64,000 nt of DNA, from positions 3,534,001-3,598,000 of the forward strand of contig NZ_LT629779.1 in NCBI RefSeq assembly GCF_900105535.1. Direction: 5' to 3'. Origin of the DNA: Pseudarthrobacter equi (GTDB lineage: Bacteria > Actinomycetota > Actinomycetes > Actinomycetales > Micrococcaceae). Numbering within the stretch: position 1 is the first letter of the stretch; each line of letters starts with the position of its first letter. The notes under the pieces are model-generated. The model had not been told where the DNA came from, did not search any database, and saw only the letters and a program-made list of their open reading frames with translations. Made by a program: the position numbers and the translations under genes. Of the stretch, positions 50,082 to 57,573 are shown one piece after another.

Positions 50082-50564
50082 CTAAGAACAGGTGACCTCG
50101 CTGTTGCCGTTTCCCTTGCGGATAGACCGGAGGACCGAGGCCGACGAATTGTCCTTGTAGGTGACGGTCACTTCGATGTCGATCAGCCCAGTGCTCTGGC
50201 TGCTCACGAGGGGGTGCCCTGTGGTGAGAGTGATCTTGCCGCTCGTGTTGGGCGCCGTAATCTGCCAATCCGAATAGCTTGCCGAGGAGTTGACCGCAGA
50301 GACAGAGAGCGTCGCCGGCAGCTGATTCGACGAGAGGGTGGTACTCGGCGCCACCGTTAGTTCCACGGATTTCTTCGACGGGTCGGCACACGACAATGTG
50401 AACGCGGGCCCAGCCCAGGAACCAGCAGCTGTGACAGTCATGGCGGCTGTCGCGCTTTGCTGCCACAGGGCCGACGCCGCAGTTCCACCGATCCCCAGAA
50501 TGACTGTCAGCACGAAGGCACCGACGGCCACCGCGGCTCCTGGCAGGTTCCGGAACGTGCGCAT
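50082..50564 (-). CDS. Small secreted protein with SipW-type signal peptide
   Basis: 160 aa. The N-terminus (MRTFRNLPGAAVAVGAFVLT, then VILGIGGTAASALWQQSATAAMTVTAAGSW) matches the SipW-type leader: a basic start, a hydrophobic helix, then a Tyr/Leu-Trp segment and small residues before cleavage. The mature part is beta-rich and Ser/Thr-rich with two cysteines (LSCADPSKK and the terminal VTCS) that could form a disulfide. No family recognised. Its ATG directly follows the stop of the signal peptidase gene, so it is translated from the same message and is very likely its substrate. Confidence 0.8.
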   Translation of the reverse strand: MRTFRNLPGAAVAVGAFVLTVILGIGGTAASALWQQSATAAMTVTAAGSWAGPAFTLSCADPSKKSVELTVAPSTTLSSNQLPATLSVSAVNSSASYSDWQITAPNTSGKITLTTGHPLVSSQSTGLIDIEVTVTYKDNSSASVLRSIRKGNGNSEVTCS

Positions 50565-51218
50565 CTAGGCCACGGCTCCGGCCGGGTCCTTGCTGCCGCG
50601 GGGCTTGCGGACTGATTTGTAGACCGTGATGGCGCCGTAGCCGATGAGGCCGACGGCGGCCAGGACGGTCCAGGTGTCCCGGTCAGCGTTGCCCAAGACG
50701 TTTGCCACGAAGCCCACGTACGGAACTGCGTAGAACAGCTTGCCCTTGACCTGGATGGCCCGGACGGGCTCAGGATCGTTGGCGCCGTTGTTGTCGCCCT
50801 TGGTGATCAGAGTTTTCTCGCCCGACTGGGTGGACCCGAAACCGATAATCCGGTGCGTGTCCACGTCCGGCCGGCCGGAATACATCTGGAAGGTGATGAC
50901 GTCGCCGTACTTCAGTTCGTCGAACGCCACTGGCTTCATCACCATGAAGGTGCCCGGCGGGAACTTCTGCACCATGGACTTGGTCAGGATGGTGTAGGAC
51001 TGCGAGCCGGTTGCCACCGGAATCACGATCAGAACAACGGCCGCGAACAGCGCCACGAGCATGGCGGACATGCTCAGGATGCGTCCGACGGCGGCCCACG
51101 CCCCGGTGCCCTTGCGGCGGCTTTCGTCAGCGGCCGACGGCGACGGCTTGGCGGAGCGAAACTTCTTGCGCGATGCGCGGGCCGGGAAGGCCGGCCCGGC
51201 GGTCAGGTCAGCAGCCAC
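50565..51218 (-). CDS. sipW: SipW-type (ER/archaeal-type) signal peptidase I
   Basis: 217 aa. After a roughly 40-residue basic N-terminal tail comes a membrane helix (about 48-70), the S26B peptidase domain and a C-terminal helix (about 185-200). The nucleophile is Ser81 in ILTKSMVQKFPPGTFMVMKP; the partner is His122 in DVDTHRIIGFG (a histidine instead of the lysine of ordinary SipS/LepB enzymes), followed by the acidic GDNNGANDPEPV. This Ser-His type processes the TasA-class leaders. GTG 51218 overlaps the upstream cargo gene by 11 bases. It is flanked on both sides by proteins bearing the matching leader. Confidence 0.9.
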   Translation of the reverse strand: MAADLTAGPAFPARASRKKFRSAKPSPSAADESRRKGTGAWAAVGRILSMSAMLVALFAAVVLIVIPVATGSQSYTILTKSMVQKFPPGTFMVMKPVAFDELKYGDVITFQMYSGRPDVDTHRIIGFGSTQSGEKTLITKGDNNGANDPEPVRAIQVKGKLFYAVPYVGFVANVLGNADRDTWTVLAAVGLIGYGAITVYKSVRKPRGSKDPAGAVA

Positions 51219-51813
51219 CGGACACCCCGCACTGACGGGCGGTGAGCGGAAGGGTGATGTTCACTGCTTGTCCTTTCACGGATGCGGGGGCCGCCGAGCT
51301 GAGGCTGGCCTGGAAACAAAAGATGGTGAAACCGTTCTTAGCCACAGTGGGCGACGCGAGCCCGCCGGCGCCGATCGCCGTGAACCCGGTGCCGTTGCTG
51401 CATTCTGCGGTGGAGGTGGCCAGCTTCGCGGTAACACTGATGTAGCTGGCCAGGGTCCCGCCCCTGACATTGGCAATGGTTGGCTGGCCCGCTGTGATGA
51501 CGGTGTTGAACTGGCCACCGGCGTTGGTGTTGTTGGTGACCTGCACCCCGCCGTAAACCGGGGTTCCCGGCCCCAGCGTGCCTGCCGGAGACAGCGTCAG
51601 GGTTGCTGCCGTTCCGTTGGCCAGCGTCATGTTGGTGGTTTGGCCTGTGTTCACGGTGGTCATTGCCATATCGAACGAAGCCGCACTGACGGTCCCGGGG
51701 GCTGCTGACGTGGTCGCGTTCCAGAGAGCGTAGCTGCCCTGTACGGTGAGGAGGCCCAGGAGCACTGCTGCGGCGACCAGGGCCGCCGCCTGCAGTGAGC
51801 GCTTGATGCGCAT
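51208..51813 (-). CDS. Small secreted protein with SipW-type signal peptide
   Basis: 201 aa. The leader is basic (MRIKRSLQAA), hydrophobic (LVAAAVLLGLLTVQGSYA) and ends LWNATTSAAPGTVSAASF, the pattern of alternate-type (SipW-dependent) signal peptides. The mature protein is Thr/Ala/Gly-rich and beta-rich with repeated short strands (NMTLANGTAATLTLSPAGT; YGGVQVTNNTNAGGQ) and four cysteines, two of them terminal (RQCGVSGGC). ATG 51813 has a perfect AGGAGG upstream. It overlaps the peptidase gene by 11 bases. Possibly a fibre or surface subunit by analogy to TasA; unproven. Confidence 0.82.
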   Translation of the reverse strand: MRIKRSLQAAALVAAAVLLGLLTVQGSYALWNATTSAAPGTVSAASFDMAMTTVNTGQTTNMTLANGTAATLTLSPAGTLGPGTPVYGGVQVTNNTNAGGQFNTVITAGQPTIANVRGGTLASYISVTAKLATSTAECSNGTGFTAIGAGGLASPTVAKNGFTIFCFQASLSSAAPASVKGQAVNITLPLTARQCGVSGGC

Positions 51814-51884
51814 CGTGGTCTCCTCCTGGTCGGTTTCCTTATTCTGCTGGCCAGGCGGCCCAAGGGCCACCCGGCCGCGTCAGG

Positions 51885-52430
51885 TTAGGAAAGACCAGTC
51901 TGGGTCAGCTGGGTCAGCGTGTAGCTCACATTGCCGAGGTCGTAGTTCTTGGCAACATCGCTGCGGCCGGTCGTGGTGCTCTTGAATTCGAAAACAGTCG
52001 ATGCCGTGACGGTCTGCGTGGCGCTCCCGTTGACAGGCCTCAGAACGGTGCTCGACGTGACATCACCTGCGGTGTTGGTGAGCTTCAACGGGGAGATGGC
52101 GACGTTGTCAGCGGTGAAGGTGTTGGCCGGAACGTTCGCGAGCACCACGTTGGCGGCCATCTTGTCGCCAGTCAGTGCCACCGTCAGGGTCTGGGTGTAG
52201 GTGAGCTTGTCACCCGGAACCACCTTGTAGGAGTTGACGTTGATAGTTGCGCCGGTGCGGTCGGTCCAGACGCCGGCGGCAGCTGTGACGTTCAGGTCGC
52301 CGGCGACGATGGTGCCGGGAGCCGCGGATGCCTCGGCGTTCCAGTTGGCCAGCGATCCGCCGCCGCCCAGCAACAGTGCTGCGCCTACGGCGATGGCTGC
52401 GGATCCCTTGATCAGAGTGCTGTTCTTCAT
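51885..52430 (-). CDS. Small secreted protein with alternate-type (SipW-dependent) signal peptide
   Basis: 181 aa. The leader reads MKNSTLIKGSAAIAVGAALL, a glycine run, then LANWNAEASAAPGTIVAGDLNV, the actinobacterial alternate-type signal peptide found beside SipW peptidases. The mature part is beta-rich (VVPGDKLTYTQTLTVALTGDKMAANVVLANVPA) with no cysteine, and ends in repeated Thr/Leu pairs (YTLTQLTQTGLS). It resembles TasA/CotN-class proteins in layout. ATG 52430 follows AGGGG by eight bases. First gene of the locus, 71 bp before the next. Surface or biofilm role is an inference from the Bacillus system. Confidence 0.82.
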   Translation of the reverse strand: MKNSTLIKGSAAIAVGAALLLGGGGSLANWNAEASAAPGTIVAGDLNVTAAAGVWTDRTGATINVNSYKVVPGDKLTYTQTLTVALTGDKMAANVVLANVPANTFTADNVAISPLKLTNTAGDVTSSTVLRPVNGSATQTVTASTVFEFKSTTTGRSDVAKNYDLGNVSYTLTQLTQTGLS

Positions 52431-52604
52431 GATGTGTCCCCTCAGACTTTGCTTACTTTGGTGGAAGTTGTCTTGCTGGGAACAACAATGCACAGCCAAA
52501 CTCAGGAACTGAGGGGGCAAAGGGACAAAGAATGCTCAAGTTATTTGAAAGTTAAACCACGGCCTGAACAGGGCTTTTACCCATATGCTGGCCGCGCAGC
52601 CGGC

Positions 52605-53321
52605 CTACAGCGCGGAGCCAGGCTCCGGGAGGGCCAGCTGCTCCGTGATGATCCGGGCGGTCTCCGGGTCGCCCAGGATCCGGAAGTGCCCGGCCGTAGG
52701 AATCGCGATATTGGTGGCACCCGGCAGGACGCTCCCCTCGGGGATGTGTGGATCGAACGGGCCGTAGACGGAGGTGATCCTGCTGTTGATGGCTTCTTCG
52801 CGGGCCAGCTCCAGGGTCAGGGCATTCCGTGGCGAGAACATCCGCAGGCTCGGCAGCAGCATGTACCTGGCGTAGCTGGAGCCGGAAAAGGGGGTGCACA
52901 CCGTGATCATTTTGCTGATCCGGCGCTCCGGGTCCATCATCAGCATCGCGTACTTGCCAATCAGCCCGCCTTTGCTGTGCGCCACGATGGCGGCATCACG
53001 CAGCCCTGCCTCCTCGATGTGCTGGGCCACCAGCCGGGCCGCCGCCGGGATCTCGAGCTTGTTCCGCTGCAGGACAGTGACCACGTGGACGGGGTGGCCG
53101 GCGTCGTGGATCCGCTGGATCAGGGGCAGCATGAACTGCCAGTTTTCGTACACCCCGGGGATGATCACCACGGGGTTCCGTGTGCCCTGGTGGAAGGACC
53201 CGGGCTGCACCCGGGACAGCACGCCCTCCACCTGGCACATGGCCGCGTACACATAGTCCTGCACCCACCACAGCGCTTTCTGCAGTGGACTGGTCCGAAC
53301 CCGAGTCCCCGTTTCACCCAT
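52605..53321 (-). CDS. Alpha/beta-hydrolase, lipase-like
   Basis: 238 aa of the lipase class-2/EstA-like fold. Oxyanion segment IIPGVYENW near residue 53, nucleophile elbow AHSKGG with Ser116, a later aspartate (VYGPFDPHIPEGS) and catalytic histidine in PTAGHFRILGDPETA near residue 218. No signal peptide, so it is probably cytosolic or membrane-associated (WWVQDYVYAAM). The ATG at 53321 lies six bases after TATCCT and has no ribosome-binding site, so it is likely leaderless. Substrate unknown. Confidence 0.82.
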   Translation of the reverse strand: MGETGTRVRTSPLQKALWWVQDYVYAAMCQVEGVLSRVQPGSFHQGTRNPVVIIPGVYENWQFMLPLIQRIHDAGHPVHVVTVLQRNKLEIPAAARLVAQHIEEAGLRDAAIVAHSKGGLIGKYAMLMMDPERRISKMITVCTPFSGSSYARYMLLPSLRMFSPRNALTLELAREEAINSRITSVYGPFDPHIPEGSVLPGATNIAIPTAGHFRILGDPETARIITEQLALPEPGSAL

Positions 53322-53327
53322 GATTCG

Positions 53328-53333
53328 AGGATA
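53328..53333 (-). promoter_or_regulatory. -10 box of leaderless hydrolase promoter
   Basis: TATCCT read on the minus strand, six bases before the ATG at 53321. TTGGTG lies 20 bp further upstream. Confidence 0.45.
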
Positions 53334-53386
53334 ACCGCGGTCCGGCGGGTACCCACCAACGCCGCCGGCCAAACTCCTCCGTCGGG

Positions 53387-54601
53387 TCAGAAAAACCGTG
53401 GGTGTTCTGGGCGGAACCCGATGCCGATGAACCGGGCTGCCCTCCGGCGTATCCACGGGCCGAAGGCACGCAGAACCCACTTTGCCGGCCGGGGAACGAA
53501 GGCGCGCCGGCCGGGACGCCGTGCGATGGCGCGGTGGCCCAGGCGTTGAATGCGCTGCATCTTCCGGACCGGTACCTCCCGGCGTTTCTGCACCGCTGCC
53601 AGCGATTCGTCGCTCACCTCGCCGCGGGCCAGCCCGGGGGCGACGGCGTTGGCGAGTGCCACGGCATCCTGGATGGCGTAATTGACGCCGACGCCGAACA
53701 TGGGCGACATCGCGTGGGCCGCGTCCCCAATCGCGATGAATCCGGGCCGGTGCCACGTCTCCAGCCGGTTGATCTTCACGGACAGGAGTTTGATCTGGTC
53801 CCAACCCACGATGCTCTCCGCCGGGACGGCAAGGTGGGAAGCTGCGGCACCGATGCGGGCACGGAACGCTGCAAGCCCTTCGGCTTTGATGCTTTCGAAG
53901 CTGTCCTTGCGAATGATCATGCCGGATTGGTAGTAGCTGCCCCGGTCCAGGGTCAGCACCATCCCTTTGCCGGAAACGTAGCCGAGCGTTGGCGGAAGCG
54001 GGTCGAGGGGCTTGGGCAGGTGGAACCACAGCACGTCTATGGGCACGCCCGAGCCGGTTGGGTAAAGCCCGGCGTCGTTCCGGAGCGACGATCCGCGCCC
54101 GTCGGCCGCCACGGTGAGGGGCGCGCGGACTTCCAGCGCGCCGTCAGCATACGTGGCCCGCACCCCGGCCACGCGGCCGCCGTCGTGAAGTACTTCATCT
54201 GCCCGTGTGCTCATCCGGAGCTCGAACCCCGGCAGCGCCGAGGCCTCGGCCGCCAGGAAGTTCAGGAAATCCCATTGCGGGGCGAACACCAGGAAGTTGT
54301 CCGGCGCCGGCAGGGTGCCAAAGTCCGCGATCGTGAAACGCTCCCCGTCGAACACCGCGTCCATGGTGGTGATGCGGGTCAGCGGCAGGTCCAGGAACCG
54401 CTCCAGCAGGCCCAGTTCGCGCAGGAGCGTAATGGTGGACGGGTGGATGGTGTCACCGCGGAAATCACGGAGGAAGTCGGCGTGCTTTTCCAGGACCGTG
54501 ACCTGCAGGCCAGCCCGCGCGAGGAGGTAGCCGAGCACCATTCCGGCGGGCCCTCCCCCGGCGATGACGCAGTCCCGCTGGATGCTCCGGGGAGTGTTCA
54601 T
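53387..54601 (-). CDS. FAD-dependent monooxygenase (PHBH-type)
   Basis: 404 aa. The FAD motif GGGPAG is in DCVIAGGGPAGMVLGYLLARAGLQVTVLEKH, the RGDTIHPSTITLLRELGL segment follows, the DG motif is in VAADGRGSSLRNDAGL, and the second FAD motif is in FIAIGDAAHAMSPMFGVGVNYAIQDAVALAN. This order is that of aromatic ring hydroxylases of the p-hydroxybenzoate hydroxylase group. The C-terminus is very arginine-rich (RRPGRRAFVPRPAKWVLRAFGPWIRRRAARF). Substrate unknown. ATG 54601 has no clear binding site. Confidence 0.85.
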   Translation of the reverse strand: MNTPRSIQRDCVIAGGGPAGMVLGYLLARAGLQVTVLEKHADFLRDFRGDTIHPSTITLLRELGLLERFLDLPLTRITTMDAVFDGERFTIADFGTLPAPDNFLVFAPQWDFLNFLAAEASALPGFELRMSTRADEVLHDGGRVAGVRATYADGALEVRAPLTVAADGRGSSLRNDAGLYPTGSGVPIDVLWFHLPKPLDPLPPTLGYVSGKGMVLTLDRGSYYQSGMIIRKDSFESIKAEGLAAFRARIGAAASHLAVPAESIVGWDQIKLLSVKINRLETWHRPGFIAIGDAAHAMSPMFGVGVNYAIQDAVALANAVAPGLARGEVSDESLAAVQKRREVPVRKMQRIQRLGHRAIARRPGRRAFVPRPAKWVLRAFGPWIRRRAARFIGIGFRPEHPRFF

Positions 54602-54636
54602 GCGTACAGTGTCCACCCACAACGGCCCGTTGCCCT

Positions 54637-54681
54637 ATCACGTGGAGTCCCCAAAACCCGGTTTTGGGGACTCCACGTGAT
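54637..54681. terminator. 45-bp nearly perfect palindrome
   Basis: The 22-bp arm ATCACGTGGAGTCCCC... (54637-54658) is the exact complement of 54660-54681 with a single central base. It lies 9 bp beyond the stop codon of the MFS gene, so it probably terminates it. The core contains CAAAACC/GGTTTTG. Confidence 0.7.
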
Positions 54682-54689
54682 GGAGCAAG

Positions 54690-55907
54690 TCAGTAGTTGC
54701 GGCGGTGCTTCAGGCGGGGAATAACGACGGCGAACACGGCCGCCGCCGCGAACCCCAGGATGCCGGTGGCTGAGATCCCCGTGCCCAGGGATGCCACGGC
54801 GGTCACCCCGGAAAGCAGCAACGGCCCGCCCGTGGAGCCGGCGTCGGCCATGAACCGCCAGAGCCCAAGGAACTGGCCGCGTCCGCGGTCCGGCGAGAAA
54901 TCGGCCCCCAGCGTCATCACCAGCCCGGAGCTGATGCCGTTGCCGAACCCGATCAGCAACGAGGCCAGCAGCAGCCCGGTGAACGAGCCTGTCAGCGGGA
55001 TCAGCACCAGCGCCGCACCCATCAGCAGGGTGGACGGTACGGCCACGAACTGCCGGCCCTTGCGGTCCATGAGCTTGCCGGCGGGATAGAACACCAGCAT
55101 GTCGATGGCCCCGGACAGGCCGTAAATGAGCGAGGCGGACGTGGCGTCCATGCCCAGGTGGTCGGCCCACAGCGGGATCACCACCTGCCGCGAGGAGCGG
55201 AGGGCGGACAGTAGGAGAATGCCGATGCCCACGGAGAGGAAGACCCCGGCATGGGACACCGCGACGCTCCGGAGCGTGGGCTGCGGGCCTGGCGTGCCGC
55301 CGTCGGACGCGTCCGGAGCGGCCAGGTCCGGGATGGTGAGGGACAGCAGCGCGGCCGCCGCCATGGCCACCACACCCACCCAGTAGGCGCCGTTGATGCC
55401 GCCAAACTGCATCACCCCAGCACCCAGGAACGGCCCGATGAACACGCCGATCCTGTTTACGCCGCCCAGCGTGGACAGCGCGCGGGCCCGGAATTCCACC
55501 GGCACCGCCTCGGTGAGGTACTTCTGCCGTGCCAGGCCAAAGACGCTTCCGGACATCCCGACGACGGTCATCGCCACGGCGAGCAGCACCAGGCCGTTGG
55601 GGGCAAGGGAGGACAACCCGGCAGCGGCGAGAGCCAGGCCGGCGGCGACGGACGCGCCCACGATGGACCAGCGCTCACCGAACTTCAGCGTCACAAGCGA
55701 GGCCGGCAGGTTGAAGAACCAGGATCCGAGTCCCATCAGGGTGACGATGAGGGCCGCCACGGCGACTGTGGCGCCCAGGTCGCGGGCGGTCAGGGCCACC
55801 ACGGGAAGGATGGCCCCCTGCCCCAGGCCAAACAGCAGGGTGGGTCCAAAGGCGGCCACCGCAATGCTGCGCAGGTTGAAGGGCTGGGAGCCACCGGGGG
55901 AAGTCAT
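54690..55907 (-). CDS. MFS transporter
   Basis: 405 aa, about 12 helices. Signature elements: GPTLLFGLGQGAILPVVALTARDLGA in helix 1, LVTLKFGERWSIVGAS as the loop-2/3 motif (a degenerate GxxxDRxGR), and KLMDRKGRQFVAVP in the second half, a clear copy of the same motif. Drug/sugar exporter-like, substrate unknown. ATG 55907 lies seven bases after TAGGAT and lacks a ribosome-binding site, so the message is likely leaderless. Confidence 0.85.
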   Translation of the reverse strand: MTSPGGSQPFNLRSIAVAAFGPTLLFGLGQGAILPVVALTARDLGATVAVAALIVTLMGLGSWFFNLPASLVTLKFGERWSIVGASVAAGLALAAAGLSSLAPNGLVLLAVAMTVVGMSGSVFGLARQKYLTEAVPVEFRARALSTLGGVNRIGVFIGPFLGAGVMQFGGINGAYWVGVVAMAAAALLSLTIPDLAAPDASDGGTPGPQPTLRSVAVSHAGVFLSVGIGILLLSALRSSRQVVIPLWADHLGMDATSASLIYGLSGAIDMLVFYPAGKLMDRKGRQFVAVPSTLLMGAALVLIPLTGSFTGLLLASLLIGFGNGISSGLVMTLGADFSPDRGRGQFLGLWRFMADAGSTGGPLLLSGVTAVASLGTGISATGILGFAAAAVFAVVIPRLKHRRNY

Positions 55908-55914
55908 CAGATTT

Positions 55915-55920
55915 ATCCTA
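55915..55920 (-). promoter_or_regulatory. -10 box of leaderless MFS promoter
   Basis: TAGGAT read on the minus strand, seven bases before the ATG at 55907. Confidence 0.45.
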
Positions 55921-55972
55921 GGGCTGCACCCTCCTTCACCCGGGCGCGCAACGTCGCCCCGCGCAACGGAAG

Positions 55973-56398
55973 CTACTGCCGGGTCCGCGGTGCCAGCCCT
56001 GCCAGTGCCCGGATCAAGGCCACCACCTCCACCACGGCACCGATAACCGAGCCCACCATTCCCAGCGCAAGGAACACCCGCACCACCACGGGCCACCCGG
56101 ACCAGCCATCGCCGAAGTCGAACGGGAAAACATCCCAGAGCCGGAGCAGTGCCGCCATTCCGAAGCCGAGTGCCACCAGGTTTCCGAGGGCCTGCAGGCC
56201 CCTCGACCGGACCACCACGAAGGCCAGGTTCACGATGATGCCGGCAATGAGGGCGGCATTGAGGGCGTCGAGGATGCGCGTCATGTCCGGAGCCAGGAAC
56301 GGGACCGTGCTCCAGCCTGGCCACACATTGATGGCCCACAGCAGGACAGCATTGACGAGGACGGAGCCAACGCCGCCGCTGCGGCTGGTCGAAGCCAT
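55973..56398 (-). CDS. Small hypothetical membrane protein
   Basis: 141 aa, four hydrophobic segments (about 10-28, 45-64, 70-86 and 103-130: for example LNAALIAGIIVNLAFVVVRS and VVRVFLALGMVGSVIGAVVE). Sequence between helices 3 and 4 is Asp/Trp/Gly-rich (RLWDVFPFDFGDGWSGWP). Family not recognised. ATG 56398 is the most plausible start; longer in-frame readings run into the divergent gene. Function unknown. Confidence 0.65.
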   Translation of the reverse strand: MASTSRSGGVGSVLVNAVLLWAINVWPGWSTVPFLAPDMTRILDALNAALIAGIIVNLAFVVVRSRGLQALGNLVALGFGMAALLRLWDVFPFDFGDGWSGWPVVVRVFLALGMVGSVIGAVVEVVALIRALAGLAPRTRQ

Positions 56399-56582
56399 GC
56401 CATCAGCGTCGCGCCGGGCCGCCCTGGCCCGGAAGTGCCGAAAGTCCCGCGGGGCCGGGTGCCCGCAGCGCTGACCCGCCTTAGCCAGGCAATAAATTCG
56501 GGGGTCACAAACGCCCTGCGGAGGAGTAGATTTCGCCTTAGGGGTGCTGTTCCGTGCCCCTAGCCAAGGGGAGGTCAATGCA

Positions 56583-56948
56583 ATGGGTGAAGTGTGGATC
56601 CGCACGCTCGGCAACGGGCTGGTCCGGGCAGACAGAGTCACGGAAATTTCCTCCACCCGCGGATCCCTCCACGAGGACCAGGGATATTCGTTGAAGGTCA
56701 TCGTGGACGCCAAGGGCCATGTGCTCATTGACGATGCGGATCTGCAGGGCTCCCTTGGTGACCGGCTGGAGTATGCCCGGCACATGGAGGACGCCCTGCT
56801 GCTTGCCATGGATGAGGCCCGCGAAAACGATGCCTCAGTGGTGGTGTCCTTCGAGCCCGAGCGTCAGCGCTGGTCAGCGGCTCCCGTGGCGGTGCTGACA
56901 GGTAGGCTTCCGGACCTGGCCGGCAGGGTTCCCGAAGCAGTGGGCTGA
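56583..56948 (+). CDS. Small conserved hypothetical protein
   Basis: 121 aa, soluble. N-terminus MGEVWIRTLGNGLVRADRVTEISSTRGSLHEDQGYSLKV has the strand pattern of a small actinobacterial family without known role; the middle (GDRLEYARHMEDALLLAMDEARENDASVVVSFEPERQRW) is helical then strand. ATG 56583 has a strong AAGGGGAGG upstream. Alone on this strand, 154 bp from the next gene. Function unknown. Confidence 0.65.
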   Translation: MGEVWIRTLGNGLVRADRVTEISSTRGSLHEDQGYSLKVIVDAKGHVLIDDADLQGSLGDRLEYARHMEDALLLAMDEARENDASVVVSFEPERQRWSAAPVAVLTGRLPDLAGRVPEAVG

Positions 56949-57102
56949 CCAGCAGTCACAGGATCAGCATCAACCCGGCCGGTAATAAATTCGTCAAAGT
57001 GTTGCGTGGATCACATTCAACCCCTACTCTGTATGAGGCTGATGAAAACGGCCACGCAAAAAGCTGCAGCGTCGCAGCCAATGCCGGGGAAGGCTTTACA
57101 TC

Positions 57103-57426
57103 TTGAACTCTAAGCTCCACATTGTTGTCCGTGTTGATCTCGACCACGCACGTGCGAAGGTGATTGCAAAGGGGCATATCACCGTCCACAGCGTCAACGC
57201 CCTTTACGTAGTAGCTAAACGGGCCAACTCCTTGAAGGAAGGGCTGGACCTGGAACTGGATATCTCGCAGGCCTTCGTGGATGAAGCCGCACTGGAGATG
57301 CTCCGGACCGCGTCGGAAACCCGACATCTGCCCACCAGGATCGATCCGCTCCAGGCACCCTGCACCATCAGTGTCCTGGCACCGCGCCGCAGGGTTCCCG
57401 CCGCCGCCACCCGCCTGGCCGCATAG
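57103..57426 (+). CDS. STAS-like (anti-anti-sigma-type) small protein
   Basis: 107 aa. The order VDLDHARAKVIAKGHITVHSVNALYVVAKRANSLKEGLDLELDISQAFVDEAALEMLRTASE resembles a STAS domain: a beta-strand pair, then helix, strand with Leu/Asp/Ile and helix. The usual phosphorylatable serine of SpoIIAA-type proteins falls at an Ala/Val (SQAFVDEAAL), so a phospho-switch is not assured. The start is TTG 57103 with GGGGAAGG about nine bases upstream. It lies 147 bp from the PAS-GGDEF-EAL gene, and convergent to it. Assignment by pattern only. Confidence 0.6.
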   Translation: MNSKLHIVVRVDLDHARAKVIAKGHITVHSVNALYVVAKRANSLKEGLDLELDISQAFVDEAALEMLRTASETRHLPTRIDPLQAPCTISVLAPRRRVPAAATRLAA

Positions 57427-57573
57427 CGAAGACCCTGGCACCACAGAGCCCACGATTCGGGCCCGCGTGCCAGCCATTCCTGAAAGTTCCGCCCCTCGCC
57501 CTGTCCCCTTGCCGCTGAACCCACACATACGGGTGGCGGCTCCGGACGGGGCGACGTGCGTTAAGGGCCGTAC

